Below, piece by piece: positions 1-6,720 of a DNA stretch of 6,720 bases. The stretch's first letter is position 1; each line of letters opens with the position of its first letter. The notes under the pieces are model-generated. The model was given only the letters and a program-made list of their open reading frames with translations, made no database searches and was not told the origin of the DNA. A program made the position numbers and the translations under genes. Origin of the DNA: Sporomusa sp. (GTDB lineage: Bacteria; Bacillota_C; Negativicutes; Sporomusales; Sporomusaceae); the NCBI GenBank assembly GCA_029256645.1, contig JAQSXM010000191.1, forward strand, positions 1 to 6,720, read 5' to 3'.

Positions 1-1
1 T

Positions 2-751
2 GAAGGTGTTATCGCCCAGGAGATGGAGCCCGATTGGCCAATGGAAGCGTTAGCCGCTCAGGCGATTGCTTCGCGGACGCTGACAATGAGTGCCATCCAG
101 GCAGGTACAATTAAAAGATTGCATAATGCTGATGTTAGCACTTCCAAAGAAGAACTTCAGGCTTATGCACCGCAAAAAGTTAACAATAGTGTGCGTCAAG
201 CCGTCAAGAGTACACGCGGGGAAATCCTACTGTACGCAGGTGGTCTTGTTAATGCAATCTATAGTTCTTGTAATGGTCAGATTGGTGCAACCCGGGAAGA
301 AAGCTTTCCCAAAGAGATTGATCACCCAACACCTTATTTTCAACCTGTTCCAGACAATTGTTTCGAGTATGCGCCTGAGAATATACAATCATGGACTGTG
401 AAAATTCCGGCCTCGCAGGTTGCAGCAGCTATCGGCTATAACGGCAATCCGGGCGATATCCGTATTTTGGAAAAAGGACCCTCCGGCCGTATTCTCTATA
501 TTGGGGCCGGTAATAAAAAAATTTACGGTTCTGACTTTCGTCGCGCGGTCGGTTATGACCGGCTCAAATCAACGTTGGTTACTGAAATGACTTATGATGG
601 CGGCAATTTTGTCTTTAAGGGCCTGGGCTGGGGTAATGGCGTTGGATTATGTCAATGGGGTGCATATACCTTTGCTAAAGAAGGCAAACAGGCCACAGAT
701 ATTATTAAGCATTACTATCCTGGTGCAGAAGTAAAAAAACTATGGAAGTAG
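2..751 (+). CDS. SpoIID/LytB-domain protein, 3' part (5' end outside window)
   Basis: The open frame runs in from the left edge, so the ATG at 23 is internal; 249 residues are visible. The first residues (E-G-V-I-A-Q-E-M, then W-P-M-E-A-L-A-A-Q-A-I-A-S-R-T) are the signature of the SpoIID/LytB domain. The Glu of Q-E-M (visible residue 7) aligns with the Glu reported as catalytic in SpoIID lytic transglycosylases. The middle carries Y-S-S-C-N-G (about 86-91) and a second Cys at 120. The C-terminal family signature is G-L-G-W-G-N-G-V-G-L-C-Q-W-G-A, followed by I-I-K-H-Y-Y-P-G. SpoIID cleaves denuded glycan strands during engulfment; LytB-type relatives act in cell-wall turnover or amidase enhancement. 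These two roles cannot be separated without the N-terminus. Oddity: the family signature normally reads G-H-G-V-G, but here the His is Asn (codon 635-637). The gene ends 378 bases before the next start and is probably transcribed separately from it. Confidence 0.9.
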   Translation, partial: EGVIAQEMEPDWPMEALAAQAIASRTLTMSAIQAGTIKRLHNADVSTSKEELQAYAPQKVNNSVRQAVKSTRGEILLYAGGLVNAIYSSCNGQIGATREESFPKEIDHPTPYFQPVPDNCFEYAPENIQSWTVKIPASQVAAAIGYNGNPGDIRILEKGPSGRILYIGAGNKKIYGSDFRRAVGYDRLKSTLVTEMTYDGGNFVFKGLGWGNGVGLCQWGAYTFAKEGKQATDIIKHYYPGAEVKKLWK

Positions 752-800
752 AATAGATAAGGTGAATTTTAATTCGGATTTTGCATACATTAATTACGCG

Positions 801-820
801 AGGTAGTATGGCGGCTACCT
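801..820 (+). repeat. Small hairpin (aggtag/ctacct)
   Basis: aggtag (801-806) is complementary to ctacct (815-820), and a T-G pair can extend the stem to 7 pairs with a 6-base loop. It lies 10 bases before the larger hairpin at 831 and has no T-run after it, so it does not look like an intrinsic terminator. It may be part of a structured RNA together with its neighbour. Confidence 0.4.
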
Positions 821-830
821 CCCGGGGAAT

Positions 831-865
831 GCGCCGCTTGTCTGGTACGCACGGACAGGCGGCGC
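831..865 (+). repeat. Strong GC-rich hairpin, function unknown
   Basis: gcgccgcttgtc (831-842) pairs with gacaggcggcgc (854-865) over 12 positions, one of them G-T. A further T-G and a G-C pair can close the loop down to 7 bases. The flanks ggggaa (824-829) and ttccc (874-878) can also pair, which would lengthen the arm. A weak T-run (tatttt, 870-875) follows. It could be the terminator of the SpoIID-type gene, about 80 bases past its stop, or an arm of a non-coding RNA. The sequence alone does not decide. Confidence 0.5.
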
Positions 866-967
866 AAGCTATTTTCCCGCTAAGGAATGCTATGTTTAAT
901 TGTTGCATCAGATTGGTTGGTTGATAAATTGCGACGCGCGGTTATGCCGTTTTTATCATGATACATT

Positions 968-1042
968 AGTGAGATTGCTTAGTGGATGACCAGCGGCGTT
1001 ATTCTCGCCTTCGTCGTTGCAAGCTAATGAAGCAATCTTACT
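968..1042. repeat. Long palindromic element (REP/MITE-like), may act as terminator
   Basis: agtgagattgctt (968-980) is complementary to aagcaatcttact (1030-1042) over 13 positions with one G-T pair. Inside it, cagcggcg (991-998) pairs with cgtcgttg (1012-1019) over 8 positions with two G-T pairs, so the whole element folds into one long arm with an internal loop. The ends containing gagattgctt and the internal ttcgtcgttgc resemble dispersed palindromic repeats found in many bacterial genomes; that likeness is from memory. A T-rich tract (1042-1054) follows on the + strand, so the element could also stop transcription before the promoter at 1076. Confidence 0.5.
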
Positions 1043-1075
1043 TTTAATTTTTTTAAGAATTTTTTGCTCGGAATA

Positions 1076-1104
1076 TTGGCAGCTGCTTTCGACTACGCTA
1101 TAAT
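1076..1104 (+). promoter_or_regulatory. Sigma-A-type promoter for the DUF1934-argS unit
   Basis: TTGGCA (1076-1081) and TATAAT (1099-1104) are separated by exactly 17 bases. This gives a perfect -10 box and a -35 box with one mismatch. Expected initiation near 1111 gives a leader of only about 19 bases before the ATG at 1130. T-rich sequence upstream (1048-1065) may act as an UP-like element. It is the best promoter in the window. Confidence 0.82.
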
Positions 1105-1129
1105 ATTATAGTTAAGGTACTTGAAAGGA

Positions 1130-1609
1130 ATGAGTCTGATAGAGGCGCTAAACGGCAATACTGGTATTGATCATGTGCTGATAACTGTGACCGGATGTCA
1201 GCGAGACGCTCATGGCGATGAGAATACAATTGAGCTGTTTACTCACGGGCGTAGTCATGTGAAGAACGGTGTTCACTATATCAGTTATCAGGAAACTGAG
1301 GTTAGCGGCTTGGAGGGCGCCACTACGCTGTTAAAAATATACCCAGACTATGTTATCCTGGTCCGCAGGGGCCGGGTGGAACAGCGTCAGGAGTTTCGTA
1401 TTGGCAAATGTTGCTCGTCCTGCTATGTTACACCATATGGCACGATAAAAATGGGTGTGCGGACAACTCAGCTGACCATAACCCGCACTCCAAAAACAAG
1501 CTGGGTGAGCGGGGTAAACATTGAATACGAACTTGAAATTGACGGACAGTGGCAAAGTGCCAATAAGCTTGCCGTCATTGTACAGGGGGATAAAAAGAAT
1601 GGACATTAA
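1130..1609 (+). CDS. DUF1934 (YwiB-like) beta-barrel protein
   Basis: The product is a 159-residue cytosolic protein with no signal peptide or membrane segment. Family marks are V-L-I-T-V-T-G-x-Q-R-D (about 16-26), T-I-E-L (33-36), Y-I-S-Y-x-E-T-E-V-S-G-L-E-G-A-T-T (about 50-66), T-P-Y-G (about 101-104) and a closing E-Y-E-L-E-I-D-G. This matches DUF1934, a small calycin-like beta-barrel family whose biochemical role is not known. Start choice: a TTG at 1121 is in frame, but TAAGG (1113-1117) is better placed for the ATG at 1130. The AAAGGA touching that ATG is too close to serve. The gene overlaps argS by 11 bases, as YwiB genes often sit beside argS in Firmicutes, which suggests translational coupling. 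Oddity: a C-C-S-S-C cluster (residues 94-98), not expected from the family as I know it. Confidence 0.85.
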   Translation: MSLIEALNGNTGIDHVLITVTGCQRDAHGDENTIELFTHGRSHVKNGVHYISYQETEVSGLEGATTLLKIYPDYVILVRRGRVEQRQEFRIGKCCSSCYVTPYGTIKMGVRTTQLTITRTPKTSWVSGVNIEYELEIDGQWQSANKLAVIVQGDKKNGH

Positions 1610-3272
1610 ACAACAGCTAATTACTGCAATTGAGCAAGCCGCAGCTAAAGCAATGTCGGACGGTGTATTTGCCGCCTTGCATTTGCCGGACGTAGCGCTT
1701 GAGGTGCCGCCGCAAAAGGAGTTTGGCGATTATGCCACTAATTTTGCTATGCAGTCAGCCAAGGTGGCCAAAACTAATCCACGTGTTATTGCTCAAGCGA
1801 TTGTTGAGCGGCTTGAGGCACCGTGGTTGGAAAAGACTGTAATTGCCGGCCCGGGTTTTATTAATTTTTATTTAAAGTCTGACTGGTTGTATCAGGAACT
1901 AACCAAAATACTGGCGGCTGGCGATGATTTTGGTCAGACAAATGCAGGGCAGGGGGAACGGGTTCAAGTGGAGTTTGTCAGCGCCAACCCCACTGGACCT
2001 CTGCATGTAGGGCATGGCCGGGGTGCGGCTGTCGGCAGTGCACTGGTTAACCTCTTAAGAGCAGCCGGTTATCAGGTTGAAGCCGAATTCTACATCAATG
2101 ATGCCGGCAATCAGATTGACAATCTGGCCGCTTCAGTCAATGCCCGTTACCTTGAACTATTGGGACAAGCATCTGTGTTTCCGGAAGATGGCTACCATGG
2201 ACGCGATATCATAGATACCGCCCAAAGAATTATTAACCATCATGGCGATAAATATCTGGCTTTGCCGGCGGCTGAACGCCTGGCCGAATTTAAAGAACTG
2301 GCGCTTGTTGAAAAGCTGGCAGGCTTAAAAGAAGATTTGGAACAATTTGGGGTTGCATTTGATGTTTGGTATAGTGAACGTACGCTTCACCAAAATCAGG
2401 CAGTAGCTAAGACCTGTGAATTCTTAAAAGCCAACGGTACTATGTATGAGAAAGATGGGGCGCTGTGGCTTAAATCAACATTCTATGGTGATGACAAGGA
2501 CCGGGTAGTTATCCGCGACAATGGCATACCCACCTATCTTGCAGCTGACATTGCCTACCACCGCGACAAATTTTCCCGTGGCTTTAATCGGGTTATCAAT
2601 ATCTGGGGCGCTGATCATCACGGCTATATCAGCCGGGTTAAAGCAGCGATTGCAGCGATGGGGTATAACCCGGACAATCTGGAAGTTCTTATTTTGCAGA
2701 TGGTTAGCCTGTATCAAAACGGCGAACTTGTCAAAATGTCCAAACGGACAGGACAAGGCGTTACTTTAAGTGAACTGATTGAAGAAGTCGGCAGAGATGC
2801 AGCCCGCTTTTTCTTTATCATGCGTTCAATCGACAGCCAGCTGGACTTTGACCTTGATTTGGCTAAATCCAATTCCAATGACAATCCGGTCTATTACATT
2901 CAGTACGCTCACGCCCGTATCTGCAGTATTTTCAGACAGGTTGCCGAGGCTGGAATTGCAGTACCTGAAGTTAGGAAGATCACTAATAGTTCCCTAAACG
3001 TGTTGACCGAGCCGATTGAGATTGACTTGATTAAAAAAATGGCAAAGTTTCCTGAGGAAGTTGCCAGTGCAGCCTTGGATCGGGCGCCGCACCGTATTGC
3101 CCGCTATGCACATGAGTTGGCTGGAATGTTCCATACCTTCTATAACCAATGCCGGATTATGGGGGTTGAACCCCACCTGCAAATTGCCCGTATTGCACTT
3201 GTCACAGCTGTAAGGTCAACAATCAGGCAGTCGCTAAAGATCCTGGGGGTAGCTGCTCCGGAAAAAATGTAG
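1599..3272 (+). CDS. argS: Arginyl-tRNA synthetase
   Basis: This class I synthetase charges tRNA-Arg with arginine using ATP. At 557 residues it has the usual bacterial length. The N-terminal tRNA-recognition domain (about 5-90) contains P-P-x-x-x-F-G-D-Y-A-T-N. The catalytic core follows with S-A-N-P-T-G-P-L and the HIGH-type motif H-V-G-H (136-139). An intact K-M-S-K is at 379-382; many ArgRS have lost the second Lys of this motif. N-P-V-Y-Y-I-Q-Y-A-H-A-R (about 428-439) leads into the C-terminal DALR anticodon-binding domain, which has R-I-A-R-Y-A-H-E-L-A and F-Y-N-Q-C-R. An in-frame upstream ATG (1521) lies inside the DUF1934 gene. The ATG at 1599 is preferred because the protein then begins at the normal family position, and AGGGGGA (1584-1590) lies 8 bases before it. 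It is co-transcribed with the DUF1934 gene and overlaps its end. Confidence 0.97.
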   Translation: MDIKQQLITAIEQAAAKAMSDGVFAALHLPDVALEVPPQKEFGDYATNFAMQSAKVAKTNPRVIAQAIVERLEAPWLEKTVIAGPGFINFYLKSDWLYQELTKILAAGDDFGQTNAGQGERVQVEFVSANPTGPLHVGHGRGAAVGSALVNLLRAAGYQVEAEFYINDAGNQIDNLAASVNARYLELLGQASVFPEDGYHGRDIIDTAQRIINHHGDKYLALPAAERLAEFKELALVEKLAGLKEDLEQFGVAFDVWYSERTLHQNQAVAKTCEFLKANGTMYEKDGALWLKSTFYGDDKDRVVIRDNGIPTYLAADIAYHRDKFSRGFNRVINIWGADHHGYISRVKAAIAAMGYNPDNLEVLILQMVSLYQNGELVKMSKRTGQGVTLSELIEEVGRDAARFFFIMRSIDSQLDFDLDLAKSNSNDNPVYYIQYAHARICSIFRQVAEAGIAVPEVRKITNSSLNVLTEPIEIDLIKKMAKFPEEVASAALDRAPHRIARYAHELAGMFHTFYNQCRIMGVEPHLQIARIALVTAVRSTIRQSLKILGVAAPEKM

Positions 3273-3300
3273 CAGGAATTTGCCTCTGTATGTTGAATAT
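3272..3300 (+). promoter_or_regulatory. Sigma-H-like promoter upstream of rpoE
   Basis: The sequence fits the Bacillus subtilis sigma-H consensus (RnAGGAWWW, 11-12 bases, RnnGAATWW) at every defined position. The matches are gcAGGAATT (3272-3280), an 11-base spacer, and gttGAATAT (3292-3300). It begins on the last base of the argS stop codon. Transcription would begin near 3305-3308, about 155-160 bases before rpoE. The match is direct observation; use by sigma-H, and the presence of sigma-H in this organism, are inferred from its being a spore former. Confidence 0.6.
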
Positions 3301-3312
3301 AAAGTGAAACTT

Positions 3313-3346
3313 GCCGCAGCGGTGGTAATGTTGTGCCTTGTGCGGC
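3313..3346 (+). repeat. Hairpin in rpoE leader (gccgca/tgcggc)
   Basis: gccgca (3313-3318) and tgcggc (3341-3346) are exact complements around a 22-base loop. It would be the first structure in a transcript started at the sigma-H-like promoter. There is no T-run after it, so it is not an intrinsic terminator. Confidence 0.35.
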
Positions 3347-3360
3347 CTAACTAAATGAGT

Positions 3361-3428
3361 CCAGAGCTTAGCAATATTCATGCTGACGCTTAAAAAAAAC
3401 GGTGGTATGAGTAGTGCTTAGCTCTCGG
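3361..3428 (+). repeat. Long imperfect inverted repeat in rpoE leader
   Basis: agagcttagca (3363-3373) is complementary to tgcttagctct (3415-3425) at 10 of 11 positions. The cc at 3361-3362 can pair with gg at 3427-3428 past one bulged base. The enclosed segment holds an A8 run (3392-3399) and the octamer cggtggta (3400-3407). That octamer also occurs at 3320-3327, 80 bases upstream. The arm ends about 22 bases before the rpoE ribosome-binding site (3451-3456), so it may shape the leader without covering that site. Confidence 0.4.
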
Positions 3429-3463
3429 ATAGCAGCGGATTGTTGAGTGCGGAGGTAAAAATT

Positions 3464-3892
3464 ATGGCAAATAATATATCAAAGAATGATTTTGCGGAAG
3501 TCAGCTTAGCGTATCAAATCCTAAAGACAGCAGGCCATCCGTTATACTACCGGGAGTTAATTGACAGGGTAGTGGCCGCAAAGGGCAGTACCATTCGCCC
3601 GCCGGCACATATTATTGCAGAGATTCATACCCAGATTAATTTGGACAGCCGGTTTGTTCATACTGGCAAAAGTACCTGGGGACTGACCGAATGGTCACCA
3701 CAGCGAATTAGCCTTCGTGAAACAGAGGAAACGGCTGCAGCCCGACAAGATGATGTGCGGCGCGAGAAACTGTTAGCCGCCATTCAGCAGGATTTTGATT
3801 CTGAGGATGCCGGCCTAACTGAAGAGCCGGCTGATTTGATTGAAGATGAGACAGAGATTGAAGAAGACGAAGAAGAGTTGGAAACCAACTAA
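3464..3892 (+). CDS. rpoE: DNA-directed RNA polymerase delta subunit
   Basis: Delta is a Firmicute-specific RNA polymerase subunit that helps recycle the enzyme and sharpens promoter selectivity and the response to initiating nucleotide levels. The 142-residue product has the HARE-HTH domain at its N-terminus (about 10-78): L-A-Y-Q-I-L-K, then H-P-L-Y-Y-R-E-L-I, then A-E-I-H-T-Q-I-N-L-D-S-R-F, closing with W-G-L-T-E-W. A linker follows, then the typical acidic disordered tail (about 110-140, 18 of 31 residues Asp or Glu). The tail is shorter than in the 173-residue B. subtilis protein. An in-frame TTG at 3440 is possible, but GGAGGT (3451-3456) lies 7 bases before the ATG at 3464, which decides the start. 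It sits directly before pyrG as in Bacillus. This Gram-positive delta should not be confused with the proteobacterial sigma factor of the same symbol. Confidence 0.92.
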   Translation: MANNISKNDFAEVSLAYQILKTAGHPLYYRELIDRVVAAKGSTIRPPAHIIAEIHTQINLDSRFVHTGKSTWGLTEWSPQRISLRETEETAAARQDDVRREKLLAAIQQDFDSEDAGLTEEPADLIEDETEIEEDEEELETN

Positions 3893-3920
3893 CCGGTTAG
3901 CTATCGGATAAAAACATTAA

Positions 3921-5603
<1,683 letters not shown>

Positions 5604-5605
5604 TC

Positions 5606-5644
5606 AAGAGAAAACTGTTGGATAACCTCCAACAGTTTTCTTTT
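5606..5644 (+). terminator. Intrinsic terminator after pyrG
   Basis: Starting 2 bases after the pyrG stop, 5606-5621 pairs with 5629-5644 over 16 positions with one G-T and a 7-base loop (ataacct). The core is ctgttgg/ccaacag. The A-rich left base pairs with tttt-c-tttt on the right, which supplies the U-tract; the A-T symmetry might let it work from the other strand too. It marks the end of the DUF1934-argS-rpoE-pyrG unit. Confidence 0.88.
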
Positions 5645-5655
5645 AGCTATATGAA

Positions 5656-5683
5656 TTGATTAAGAAGTATACTCCAATATTTT
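5656..5683 (+). promoter_or_regulatory. Probable promoter region of sppA (weak match)
   Basis: A promoter is expected because a strong terminator separates pyrG from sppA. TTGATT (5656-5661) with TATTTT (5678-5683) at 16 bases is one weak pair. A better -10 box, TATACT (5668-5673), has no good -35 at the right distance. The exact site cannot be fixed from sequence. Confidence 0.3.
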
Positions 5684-5717
5684 CACTAAAAACAATCAGC
5701 ACTAAGGAGGTAAGCTT

Positions 5718-6644
5718 GTGTTTAAAAGATCGGTGGTTCTTTTCCTGGCATTACTTATTGGCATATCAATGATAGCTGCACTCTTTATCACTCCCGGGTT
5801 CAAACAAAAGAAAATGGGCGGCGGCGATAAACTGGCTATCATTTATGTGGAGGGTATGATAATCGGTGGTCGCGGGCAAGTTGGATTATTTAGCGAGGGT
5901 GGCGGCACAGACCATCTGATTCGCCAACTGCATGCTGCCCGGGATGATGCGTCTGTTAAGGCAGTCGTACTCAGGATTAATAGCCCTGGCGGTACTGTTC
6001 CAGCCTCTCAGGAGGTCGGGGAGGAGCTTAAGAAACTCCGGGCAGCAGGCAAACCGGTGATTACCTCAATGGCTGACATGGCCGCCTCAGGCGGCTACTG
6101 GCTGGCAGCCTGCACGGATAAGATATATGCCAACCCCTCCACGATAACAGGCAGTCTTGGTGTATATATGCCCTACTCTAACTGGGAAGAGTTATATAAG
6201 AAAATTGGTGTGAGGCAGGAAAAAATCAAAAGCGGGCCGCATAAAGATATCTTATCACCAGACCGGCAGTTGACGCCGGAAGAACGTGCCATTGTTCAAG
6301 ATATGGTGGATGATATGTACAATCAATTTATTGATGTAATTGCAGAAGGACGGCACCTTGATCCAGTCAAAGTGCGCCAACTGGCTGACGGGCGCATTTA
6401 TACCGGACGTCAGGCTAAGGAAGTGGGGCTTGTCGATGAACTGGGCAATATGTATGATGCGATTGACGGTGCTGCCGCGATGGTGGGCATTCAAGGCAAG
6501 CCTGAAATTGTCGAATATGGGAAAGTCAGTGCCATCGAAGCATTATTAGGCGCTCAAAACAGTGTAAACTCAGATCAGCTTATACTTCAACGCCTAAAAG
6601 AAATGCTCTCGGCCAGTCCATCGGCCATGCCCCAGAGCAATTAA
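5718..6644 (+). CDS. sppA: Signal peptide peptidase SppA (peptidase S49)
   Basis: This is a membrane-anchored serine protease that degrades cleaved signal peptides and membrane-associated fragments on the outer face of the cytoplasmic membrane. The 308 residues match the short Bacillus-type form rather than the double-domain E. coli enzyme. K-R at 3-4 is followed by one hydrophobic segment (about 5-24), an uncleaved signal anchor. Family marks are A-V-V-L-R-I-N-S-P-G-G (82-92), then the nucleophile in A-A-S-G-G-Y-W (Ser124), S-T-I-T-G-S-L-G-V-Y (141-150), and K-S-G-P-H-K-D (171-177), where the general-base Lys lies. Q-A-K-E-V-G-L-V-D-E-L-G follows later. The start is GTG, fixed by AAGGAGGT (5704-5711), which sits at normal distance. 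It begins a new unit after the pyrG terminator and is followed after 17 bases by a probable membrane-protein gene. Confidence 0.95.
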   Translation: MFKRSVVLFLALLIGISMIAALFITPGFKQKKMGGGDKLAIIYVEGMIIGGRGQVGLFSEGGGTDHLIRQLHAARDDASVKAVVLRINSPGGTVPASQEVGEELKKLRAAGKPVITSMADMAASGGYWLAACTDKIYANPSTITGSLGVYMPYSNWEELYKKIGVRQEKIKSGPHKDILSPDRQLTPEERAIVQDMVDDMYNQFIDVIAEGRHLDPVKVRQLADGRIYTGRQAKEVGLVDELGNMYDAIDGAAAMVGIQGKPEIVEYGKVSAIEALLGAQNSVNSDQLILQRLKEMLSASPSAMPQSN

Positions 6645-6661
6645 GGGGAGGGGGCGAGTTT

Positions 6662-6720
6662 ATGGGTAGTTTTATTGAGATAATCTATGATGTATTATTT
6701 AAACCTAAGGCTGCAATGCA
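6662..6720 (+). CDS. Start of a probable Yip1-like membrane protein (truncated by window)
   Basis: An ATG at 6662 follows GAGGGGG (6648-6654) at a 7-base distance, and the frame stays open to the edge (19 full codons). The visible start, M-G-S-F-I-E-I-I-Y-D-V-L-F-K-P-K-A-A-M, resembles the amphipathic start of bacterial Yip1-domain multi-pass membrane proteins, which often read I-Y-x-V-L-F-x-P. With so few residues the family name is a guess; the existence of a gene here is well supported by the ribosome-binding site and the 17-base gap from sppA, with which it is probably co-transcribed. Confidence 0.55.
   Translation, partial: MGSFIEIIYDVLFKPKAAM

Larger units (their letters stand above)
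752..1075. other. Non-coding stretch with several inverted repeats
   Basis: I find no convincing gene here. The only open frame of note is a 67-residue one on the minus strand that overlaps the SpoIID-type gene and has no recognisable features. The stretch starts with a short AT palindrome (gaatt/aattc, 764-775). Two hairpins follow (801-820 and 831-865), then a perfect 10-base palindrome tatcatgata (954-963), and then a long palindromic element leading into T-rich sequence (968-1065). It may combine the end of the upstream transcript with an inserted repeat. A small RNA gene is possible but unproven. Confidence 0.6.

Noticed and set aside
705..908. 67-residue open frame on the minus strand
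   Set aside because: It overlaps the end of the SpoIID-type gene and the 831-865 hairpin, shows no family features, and no ribosome-binding site was evident. Its Cys/Pro-rich part is the hairpin read as codons.
1121..1129. TTG at 1121 as start of the DUF1934 protein
   Set aside because: The TAAGG motif is only 3 bases away, too close for TTG, but suits the ATG at 1130.
1521..1598. Upstream in-frame ATG extending ArgS by 26 residues
   Set aside because: It lies inside the DUF1934 gene and would add residues before the normal family N-terminus. The ATG at 1599 has the better ribosome-binding site.
2475..2769. Overlapping open frames on both strands within argS
   Set aside because: They are shadows of the argS reading frame with no family features of their own.
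3383..3411. CTGACG, 17 bases, TATGAG as a sigma-A promoter for rpoE
   Set aside because: Each box matches the consensus at only 4 of 6 positions, and it sits inside the inverted repeat; too weak to annotate.
3319..3425. Possible T-box leader, because of ggtggta near paired sequence
   Set aside because: The T-box core needs the TGGNACCGCG continuation, which is absent at both copies, and neither rpoE nor pyrG is a usual T-box target.
3440..3463. TTG at 3440 as start of RpoE
   Set aside because: It would place GGAGGT inside the coding region; the ATG at 3464 is correctly spaced from it and gives the family N-terminus.

Overview
The window looks like core chromosome of an endospore-forming Firmicute. 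A SpoIID/LytB-type protein, the DUF1934 (YwiB)-argS pair, the delta subunit of RNA polymerase next to pyrG, and a short Bacillus-type SppA all point that way. The moderate G+C and overall gene style would suit a Sporomusa/Pelosinus-like member of the Negativicutes. That placement is an inference from general familiarity, not something the sequence proves. All genes read on the + strand.

Layout: 2-751 is the 3' part of a SpoIID/LytB-domain gene that enters from the left. 752-1129 is a 378-base non-coding stretch. It holds two hairpins (801-820 and 831-865), a long palindromic element followed by a T-rich tract (968-1042), and a very good sigma-A-type promoter (TTGGCA, 17 bases, TATAAT) that fires into the next gene. 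A DUF1934 gene (1130-1609) overlaps argS (1599-3272) by 11 bases. The gap after argS carries a close match to the sigma-H consensus, beginning at the argS stop codon, and a structured leader before rpoE (3464-3892). pyrG follows (3987-5603) and ends in a strong intrinsic terminator (5606-5644). A new unit then starts with sppA (5718-6644), followed 17 bases later by the first 19 codons of a probable membrane protein that leaves the window at the right.

How the genes work together: argS (charging of tRNA-Arg), rpoE (RNA polymerase delta) and pyrG (CTP synthesis) are information-processing and nucleotide-supply genes. With the DUF1934 gene they appear to form one read-through unit from the promoter at 1076 to the terminator after pyrG, with a possible growth-phase or sporulation input (sigma-H) before rpoE. 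The sppA unit concerns membrane proteolysis.

No undescribed multi-gene system, mobile element with a transposase, CRISPR array, tRNA or rRNA was seen. The most interesting signals are non-coding: the palindromic element at 968-1042, the hairpin cluster at 801-865, and the sigma-H-like promoter with its structured rpoE leader.
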